NCBI RefSeq assembly: GCF_002994745.2
Contig: NC_037091.1
Location: 7,774,001-7,838,000, forward strand
Reading direction: 5' to 3'
DNA length: 64,000 nt
Origin: Rosa chinensis
Taxonomy: Eukaryota; Streptophyta; Magnoliopsida; Rosales; Rosaceae
Positions 57,706 to 64,000 of the stretch are shown here, piece after piece. A program made the position numbers and the translations under genes. The notes under the pieces were generated by a model. The model had not been told where the DNA came from and ran no database searches. It saw nothing but the letters and a program-made list of their open reading frames with translations. The stretch's first letter is position 1, and the number at the start of each line of letters is the position of its first letter.

Positions 57706-58520
57706 AGAGGGGGACGTACAACCCTTTCTAAACTAAAGAAATTGGAATGTTGTCATAAAAAAATAAAAAATAAAACAAAATAAAATAAAATTAGAGGTCT
57801 TAGACTCTTAGCAAGTAAATTGAATTTTATACAAAAATAGCCTTAAAATGTAAATACCAATTCTAAGGAGTTCCAATTACAAAAAATAAAAATAAATGGG
57901 GTCGTTAAGAAGATATGTCACTCTTGATGCCACTCTGTTTACACAATTTCACTAAATGCGTTTCTAATCCCACTATAAAAATAATTTACTAAACGCTCAT
58001 TAAAAGTAACAATTAGGGGGGGGAGGACATAGAGCCTTCGAAACTAAAGAAATTGAAATATTGTTATAAACAAAAAACAACAAACGAACAAGCAACAACA
58101 AAAAAAGACTGTGCTCCAGTTCAGTTGGCAAGTTGACTGTGCTCCTTAAGCAAGTTGAGGGACTTGAGGCAGAGGTCTCAAGTTCGAGCCTTGTGTATGG
58201 AAAAGACTATGCGGGGAGGGCAAGCCCACCTATTTGGTGTACTCGATGCCCGGAGGGGGGTGTCGCTGCGTCTTTGGCGCGGCACTGTGCTGGACTTCGG
58301 GTAAAAAAGGCCATTGCGTGCCTCCTTGTGGTCCTTCTCAGTATCTCCTTTAAAAAAAAAAAAAAAAAAAAACAACAAAAAAAGGTCCAAGTAAATTGAA
58401 TTTTATACAAAATTGGCCTTAAAAATGTAAATACCAATTGTAAGTAGTTCCCATTGCAAATAACAAAAAGAAATGGGGTCGGTAGGAAAATAGGTCACTC
58501 TGTTTACGCGTTTCCTAGTC
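57706..58520. repeat. Direct duplication upstream of the CPL4-like gene
   Basis: About 57710-57990 resembles 58025-58520 once the SINE at 58112-58375 is removed. Shared blocks include AACTAAAGAAATTG, AAGTAAATTGAATTTTATAC and AAATGTAAATACCAATT, then AAATGGGGTCG and TCACTCTGTTTAC in the same order. The right copy is adjacent to the TATA box of the gene. No coding sequence. Confidence 0.85.
58112..58375 (+). mobile_element. tRNA-derived SINE in the CPL4 upstream region
   Basis: Box A-like CCAGTTCAGTTGGCAAG and box B-like GTCTCAAGTTCGAGCC are followed by a GC-rich body and a poly(A) tail of about 20 A at 58350-58372. It interrupts the second copy of the duplicated upstream block, so it arrived after the duplication or only in that copy. 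Confidence 0.85.
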
Positions 58521-58550
58521 CCATTATGATAGGGATACACTCGCCTCGCT

Positions 58551-58558
58551 TATATAAA
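58551..58558 (+). promoter_or_regulatory. TATA box of the CPL4-like gene
   Basis: TATATAAA, 416 bp before the ATG. The intervening region is C/T-rich and may contain a 5' UTR intron (candidate donor at 58832, acceptor near 58936), a common plant arrangement; the intron is a guess. Confidence 0.6.
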
Positions 58559-58973
58559 ACTCTCCTCTTTCCTTTTCTTCTCACTCTTCTCTGCATTTCT
58601 AATTTCTCTTCTACCAGAAAACCCCCAAGTTTTTTCCGGCGGCGGAGCCCTAATCCCATCGTCCTTGGTTCGCTGTGCTCTTTCAATTCCTCGTATTCTC
58701 ATCATCTATTCTCATCATCGGAATACAATTGACGACGATCTCAAGCCGCGCAGAAACGAACGAAGAAGATCAGAGACTACGACGACGACGGCACAAGGCT
58801 TCTTCTTTCCTTGTTTTCTTTCACATTCACGGTGTATGTATTTGGTTCAATTTTCTCTGCTCTCTTGTGTAATAGTGAAACCCTAATTTCCATTTGTTAC
58901 TGTTCTCTATCGATTGTTCTTGATTCAATTCTGAAGAATTTGCCATAAATAAATTCAATTTTTCTTGAATATC

Positions 58974-60218
58974 ATGATGAGTGTGGCTACTGTCTCTCCC
59001 ATTTTGCATAACATTGATAACCTTGTTGGGTATCTTAAGAGGGGACGAGGGTTAGATTCTGATTACAGTGACCTAGGATTGATAGATCAGAGGGCAAAGA
59101 GGCTTAAGGTAGAGACTGATGTGGGAATTTCAGGAGAGGCAAGTTTTGCTTTTGATGAAAAACCCAGGTTCTCTGAAGTGAGATTTGGGTATATACCCAA
59201 GGGGTTAGTGCTTAGGGATGTTGAGATTGATCGATTACGCAATGAAAACACTAGGAATCTATTGTTGAACCATAAGAAACTTCATCTGGTTCTTGATCTA
59301 GACCACACCCTGCTGAATACCACTTTCCTTGATGAGATGTCACCCGAAGAAGAATATCTGAAGACCCAAACCCAGTCTGATCATTCTCTGCAGTATGTTC
59401 ACGTTGTTGACACTCCCAGTAGGCAATTGATGACCAAGTTGAGGCCTTATATTAGGACGTTTTTAGTGCAAGCCAGTCAAATGTTTGAGCTGTCCATATA
59501 CACAATGGGTAATCGAGATTATGCGCTAGAAATGGCTAAGCTGCTTGATCCCGGAAATCATATCTTTGGTGGTAGAGTCATATCGCGTGATGATAGCACA
59601 GAAACAGAGAGAAAGAGTCTAGATGTCCTGCTTGCGCAAGATTCTGCTGTTGTGATCCTTGATGATACAAAAAATGTATGGACAAATGACAACAGGGACA
59701 ATGTAATAGTGATGCCTAGATACCATTTCTTTAGAACTAGTTGTCAAAAGTTTGGCCTCAGTAAGGGCAAGCCGTATTCTGAGTTGAAGACTGATGAATG
59801 TGACCGGTATGGAGGAGCTTACCTTGCAAATGTACTTCAACTTCTTGGGAATATCCACACCATATTCTTTAATGAAGTTGAGTTACAGGGGTGGGATCTT
59901 ATCGACAGAGATGTTAGGCTCGTCTTGAAAATCCTTAGGAAGGAAGTCTTGAAGGGCTGTAAAATTGTTTTCAGCCATGTATTCCCCTCAAATGTCGAAG
60001 CTAATACTCATCCTTTGTGGAAGATGGCGGAGCAGCTGGGCGCTACTTGTTCAACACAAGTCGATCCATCAGTCACACATGTAGTTGCAGCAAATGCTCG
60101 TACACAGAAATCGTTCTGGGCAGTTAAAGAAGGAAAGTTTTTGGTGAATCCCCAATGGATTCATACTGCAAATTTTATGTGGCAAAAGCAACCTGAAGAT
60201 AATTTTCCCTGTCATTAG
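58974..60218 (+). CDS. CPL4: RNA polymerase II CTD phosphatase-like protein (FCP1 + BRCT), CPL4-like
   Basis: A 414-codon single-exon ORF. The start is the first ATG (58974); a second ATG follows directly. The catalytic signature DLDHTLLNT is at residues 108-116, with D108 and D110 the expected nucleophile and acid/base. The FCP1 homology domain continues to about residue 260 with TMGNRDYALEMAKLLDP and VVILDDTKNVW. A BRCT domain occupies about 325-414 (KGCKIVFSHVFP, WIHTANFMW). FCP1 proteins dephosphorylate serines of the polymerase II C-terminal repeats in the nucleus. Arabidopsis CPL4 has the same domain order and similar length. The N-terminal 70 residues are variable with a basic RAKRLK patch. 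Confidence 0.92.
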   Translation: MMSVATVSPILHNIDNLVGYLKRGRGLDSDYSDLGLIDQRAKRLKVETDVGISGEASFAFDEKPRFSEVRFGYIPKGLVLRDVEIDRLRNENTRNLLLNHKKLHLVLDLDHTLLNTTFLDEMSPEEEYLKTQTQSDHSLQYVHVVDTPSRQLMTKLRPYIRTFLVQASQMFELSIYTMGNRDYALEMAKLLDPGNHIFGGRVISRDDSTETERKSLDVLLAQDSAVVILDDTKNVWTNDNRDNVIVMPRYHFFRTSCQKFGLSKGKPYSELKTDECDRYGGAYLANVLQLLGNIHTIFFNEVELQGWDLIDRDVRLVLKILRKEVLKGCKIVFSHVFPSNVEANTHPLWKMAEQLGATCSTQVDPSVTHVVAANARTQKSFWAVKEGKFLVNPQWIHTANFMWQKQPEDNFPCH

Positions 60219-61087
60219 TTCATTACTAACACTGAGCAACTCTTAACTAGACTCATAATAGTTGCAACTAAAGTCTCCAGTTTACCACACTCGGCAAGTA
60301 AAAGCCAGTCCCACAAATGTACACAAAAGAGAGAATGAATTGCAAGATCAACGCGTTTGGAAGTCCGAGATAATTTTTTAATGTAAAAAATTGTAAAATT
60401 TCAATCTTATAAAAAACCTTCTCTGTATGTAAATTTTGTCTGCTTTGTTCTTTTCTCAATTTTAATTTATCGCTTTACGAACTTGTTGTACCTATTAATT
60501 TCTTTCCAATTTATGAAATCATTGCAAGAACCATGAAAGTTGACGTGATAGAAATTATGAGACGACCAGAAATTTTTATTTACTATCTTAAGCCAATTAG
60601 AAATTCAATGAAAGGAAAGATATGGAAAAAATGAAAAAAAAAAAAAAAAAACAACAACAACAACAATAAGGATATGTCATATGTGACAAAATTTGTCGGG
60701 ACAAGTGCATGCTGCACTCATTTATTTCTTTTTTTGGGATCTTTTGTTAAGTTTATCAAATGAATTCCATTTCCTATACAAATCAATTAGTATGTCGAAA
60801 ATTGAGTGGGAGCAGGTTAAGATATAATTTTTGTGACTTAAAAAAAGATTCATTTGTTGTATACCGTATAGCATTATCAAAAGAGGAAACTTAGAAATTA
60901 TCGAGAATTTGAACAAACAAATCACGTCAATTGTAAACTTACTTGAGTGAATAAAGATAGTAAATGAAAAATAAAATATATTATAATGGAGGAATGAGCT
61001 ATTGTGACAACCTGGTCAACCAGAGAGGTACATGCTCCCTTCAATTTCTTATTAAATATATGAAAATAAATTTTATTTCTATATATT
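60219..61087. other. 3' flank of CPL4 and intergenic
   Basis: No gene seen. 60273-60806 is duplicated at the end of the window (separate entry). The rest is AT-rich. Confidence 0.6.
60273..60806 (+). repeat. CPL4 3' flank, first copy of a direct duplication
   Basis: From TCTCCAGTTTACCACACT through TATGTCGAAAATTG this block is collinear with 63485-64000, with scattered substitutions and small indels. The spacing is about 3.2 kb. Confidence 0.9.
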
Positions 61088-62770
61088 TTTTTAGGGAAAC
61101 GGAATCAGGTTCCGAATATATTAATCAAACAACGACTCTCCGTCAAGGTAGAGGGATTCAAAAAAACCCCTCCTAATACAATCAAAGCACAATGCGAACT
61201 GCGAAAACGCAGATAGTCCTAGAGAAAGCAGACAGAAACCAAACTAGCTAAAACACGAAACAAAATAAAGCGTCTACACCTGTCCAACCCTAATAGGAGG
61301 GCAGACAAAGGTGAGAAATTTTTCAAAGTAGAAAAACAAAAGAAAACGTAGTCCTACACAATCCCAAGCAAGCAGCTAGAATGGAGCATTGACGCCTAAG
61401 ACCTCAAATGGTGTACATCTCTGCATCCATCCCAGCAACAGCTTCACCTAGGACAATGTTGGACTACAACCCTAACCCTCGTGGGGTGGGGTGGTCTTCT
61501 CCAGTACCTCCTCAACCGAGCCCACTACAACCGAAGCAGGAGCAAGCTTAGGTTTGTTCCGATGACCACGGTGCCTACCCTTCTTCTTCGGAATCTTCCC
61601 ATCAGTAACAGGAACTTCAACTAAGCCATCAGCAAGCTTCATGCGTTTTCCGTCCTCGACCCAATCCTCCTCACAAAGTTGTCGCACACCCAACACTTTA
61701 GATGGGTGTCCAAATGAAAACAGACCACAACCCTCATACCCAAATAGCCCAATAGACGACCCACTGGCCCTTTCCTTGGTCAAACCAGACTCAGCAGTCA
61801 ACCCTAATTCATAATCAGGATTTCCCGCCGAAAACCTCGGACCCAGTTCCGCCTTCGCCTGCACAGCGATGCCTGCAACCAGTCCACCTCCAACCTCCAG
61901 CACCATAGACCCAGAAACCACGACCTCCTTCAACGCAGGTGCCGTCGATGGAGTAGTAGCAACATCCGGCGACAACTCTGCATCGATCTCGGCCTCCCCC
62001 AGCAGCAAGCCTTTGTCGCAGTCTTTTCCGGCATGAGTAAAGAAACCGCATCCTTTACAGATGCCATGGCACTTTTCATACTGGAACTCAAGCACCACCG
62101 TAAAATCCGGCGAGAAACAAAACTCAAGCTTAGCCCAGACCTGCCGGTGAATGTCATGGATCAGCTGGATTCGTTGGACAGCCTCCTTCCTCCGCAACGC
62201 AAGTTGGTCAACCCTAACAAAAGTTCCCAAAACATTGCCAATCCGGGTTAAAGCCCGATCATTGCGCATGGCAACTCTCAGACCCTTCACCGCCACCCAA
62301 ACCTCCAAACAGTGCAGAGGAATCTCCGGTAGAGCGCTAGCCCCGTCGTAGTTCGCCAACAACAGCATCGAGTTACGATAGTACCAAGGGCCGCCGTGTA
62401 GAACCCGGTCTTTCACCTCCTGTTCATTGAATTGGAACACGAAGATCCCCCCTCCTCCTCACAGATCAGAACCTTCTCCTTCAACCGCCATATCCCGGAG
62501 ATCGCCGTCGAAAACGACTGAATGATCACCGGTTTCTTGTTAAGCAAACGACCACAGAGGTAAAAGAAAGGGTCGTGGATTAAGTCTCCGCCCCCAACCA
62601 GGCTCACTACGACCGCATTCGACAAGGAAAGAGTCCCTGTCCCATCTTCCGCTGCCATCGCTGCCCAACGCTCGATCAGTTTTTCGGCTAGGGAGAAAAC
62701 CCTAGCAGAGAAAAAGTCGACTTTGTGGTACTTGTTAGGTTAACTATAACTTAACAAATGACAACTCAAA
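61088..62770 (-). mobile_element. ORF1-only LINE-like retroposon, 15-bp TSD
   Basis: TTATTTCTATATATT flanks it on both sides (61073-61087 and 62771-62785). The left edge is T-rich, i.e. the 3' end of a minus-strand retroposon. It contains a LINE ORF1-like gene followed directly by about 380 bp of untranslated sequence, and no endonuclease or reverse transcriptase. A full-length LINE would need several more kilobases, so this is either an internally deleted, non-autonomous LINE or a retrocopied transcript of an ORF1-like gene. Confidence 0.8.
61472..62658 (-). pseudogene. LINE ORF1-like protein (DUF4283 + CCHC knuckle), frameshifted
   Basis: It starts MAAEDGTGTLSLSN at 62658. The first 60-70 residues form the start of a DUF4283-type domain; the frame then shifts in the six-base run at 62447-62452 and continues from the VFQFNEQEV segment with DUF4283 (GGPWYYRN, PLHCLEVWVAVKGL). 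A zinc knuckle C-x2-C-x4-H-x4-C (CKGCGFFTHAGKDC) follows, then a low-complexity Gly/Ala/Val tail ending in a basic KKKGRHRGHRNK tract. Such proteins are the nucleic-acid-binding ORF1 of plant L1-type LINEs. A single-base repair is all that separates the two frames, so it may be a young copy or a sequencing error. Confidence 0.85.
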
Positions 62771-62952
62771 TTATTTCTATATATTGGTAAATCCTTTGGA
62801 TACTAAATGAATGAGTTGTAGGTTTCAAATTGATTTTGATAATCGAGTGGGAGCCAATTATGGCTTGATTTTGATTACGCAATGGAAAATTCTTTATCAT
62901 AGCACATATTACAAATTAAAAGTTATACCTAATCAAGAATTTCTAAACCACC

Positions 62953-63059
62953 CGCTACCTATGTACGAAGTCATGGGTTCGAGTCACCATGAGGGTAGGA
63001 GTGAAACCCTTTGATCCTCTTTTTAAAATAAGAGAAAGAAAAAAAAAAAAAAAAAAAAA
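62953..63059 (+). mobile_element. Short SINE, 18-bp TSD
   Basis: AAGAATTTCTAAACCACC occurs at 62935-62952 and again at 63060-63077. The body has a box B GGGTTCGAGTCACC and ends in a poly(A) tail of about 23 A. At about 105 bp it is shorter than the other SINEs here and lacks a clear box A, so it may be 5'-truncated. Confidence 0.9.
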
Positions 63060-63484
63060 AAGAATTTCTAAACCACCATTATTGCAATAAACAAATTATC
63101 AAGAATATGTTTGAAATTTACAAATTGACTGAATTTGAAATGTACAAAATTATGGCATGGTTTAGGTGTTCATATTCTTGATAAATATCCATCAATAGCA
63201 CATATTACAAATTACAAGTTATGCATGAAATTTATCAAAAATATGAACACCTAAAGCACCAATGGTGTCTATAAATAGAACCTGATTTCGTTTTCCTCAC
63301 TAGAAAAAAAAAAAAAAACCATAGGGTATGTTAGAGGCAGTGCAATGCTCCATTCAATTTCATTTATTGATTTCTTGTACTGAGAAGAGGTTCAGAATCA
63401 GTACACATTAGTACTGAGAAGTCTAGCTTGAACAAATGTTAGCAATACATAAAAGCAGGAAAATTTGTTCCATGGAAAATAAAT

Positions 63485-64000
63485 CTCCAGTTTACCACAC
63501 TAGAAAGTAAAAGCCAGTCCCCACAAATGAACACAAAAGAGAGAATGAATTGCAAGATCAACACGTTTGGAAGCTTAGAGAATTTTTGAATGTAATAATT
63601 TGTAAAATTTCAAACTTATAAAACACCTCTGTTTGTAAATTTTGTCTGCTTTGTTCTTGTCTCAACTTTATATTATCGCCTTAAGAACTTGGTGTACTTA
63701 TTCATTTATTTCCAATTCATAAAATCATTTACAAGAACCATGAAAATTGACGTGATCAAAATTATCAAATGACCAGAAATTTTTATTTACTATCTTACCG
63801 CTTAAGCCATTTAGAAATTCAATGAAAGACAATATATGAAAAAAATAAAAATAAAATAAAAACAACAATAGGGGCATGTCCTATCGCGACAAAATTTGTC
63901 AGGACAAGTGCATGCTCCACTTATTCTTTATTTTTTGAGATCTTTTGTTAAGCTTATCAAACGAATTCCATTTCCTATGCAAATTGTATGTCGAAAATTG
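63485..64000 (+). repeat. Second copy of the CPL4 3' flank, runs off the window
   Basis: Collinear with 60273-60806 in the same orientation. No CPL4 coding sequence precedes it: 63078-63484 holds only AT-rich DNA. The copied unit therefore began downstream of the gene, or the gene part was lost. Confidence 0.9.

Noticed and set aside
58133..58437. ORFs on both strands across the SINE near 58.2 kb
   Set aside because: They are products of the GC-rich SINE body and its poly(A) tail, not genes.

Overview
The window is nuclear DNA of a flowering plant. It has spliced genes with plant-type introns, a WAT1/UMAMIT transporter array, a group IVc bHLH factor and plant transposons (CACTA, MULE, Copia, tRNA-derived SINEs). 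It looks like a eudicot, perhaps Rosaceae, but that placement is weak. All calls come from reading the sequence; no database search was run.

Layout. (1) 2.5-33.8 kb: a direct tandem array of three WAT1-related (EamA/UMAMIT-type) transporter genes. Copies 1 (2525-4986) and 3 (31404-33756) are intact, each with seven exons and 368 codons. Copy 2 is dead and stretched from about 2.4 kb to about 20 kb (10400-30637) by nested insertions. These are a 10.4-kb CACTA element inside exon 1, a 2.2-kb non-autonomous CACTA in intron 4, and in intron 6 a MITE plus a LINE that itself holds two solo LTRs, a MULE and a SINE. The intact copies show the ancestral sequence, so most insertion boundaries and target-site duplications can be read exactly. 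(2) 34.4-36.8 kb, minus strand: an ILR3/bHLH104-like transcription factor. (3) 37.9-41.9 kb, minus strand: the electron-transfer flavoprotein beta subunit (ETFB), five exons, 251 aa, with an apparent GC-AG first intron. (4) About 42.2-50.4 kb: a nearly genome-length endogenous pararetrovirus (Caulimoviridae) with one uninterrupted polyprotein ORF of about 2,264 codons (movement protein, coat protein, protease, reverse transcriptase, RNase H and an unrecognised C-terminal part), a tRNA-Met primer-binding site and a 35S-like promoter with poly(A) signal. (5) 50.4-57.7 kb: a SINE, a decayed Copia element lacking its RT half, and a 2.4-kb solo LTR. (6) 57.7-60.2 kb: a tandemly duplicated upstream region interrupted by a SINE, then a single-exon FCP1/BRCT gene like CPL4. 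(7) 60.2-64 kb: a duplicated CPL4 3' flank separated by an ORF1-only LINE-like retroposon with a 15-bp target-site duplication, and a SINE.

The cellular genes do not form a pathway. They cover amino-acid/auxin-type transport, iron-related transcription, mitochondrial electron transfer and RNA polymerase II CTD dephosphorylation. The most unusual item is the intact endogenous pararetrovirus. The most informative structure is the nested pseudogene, which records a sequence of insertions.
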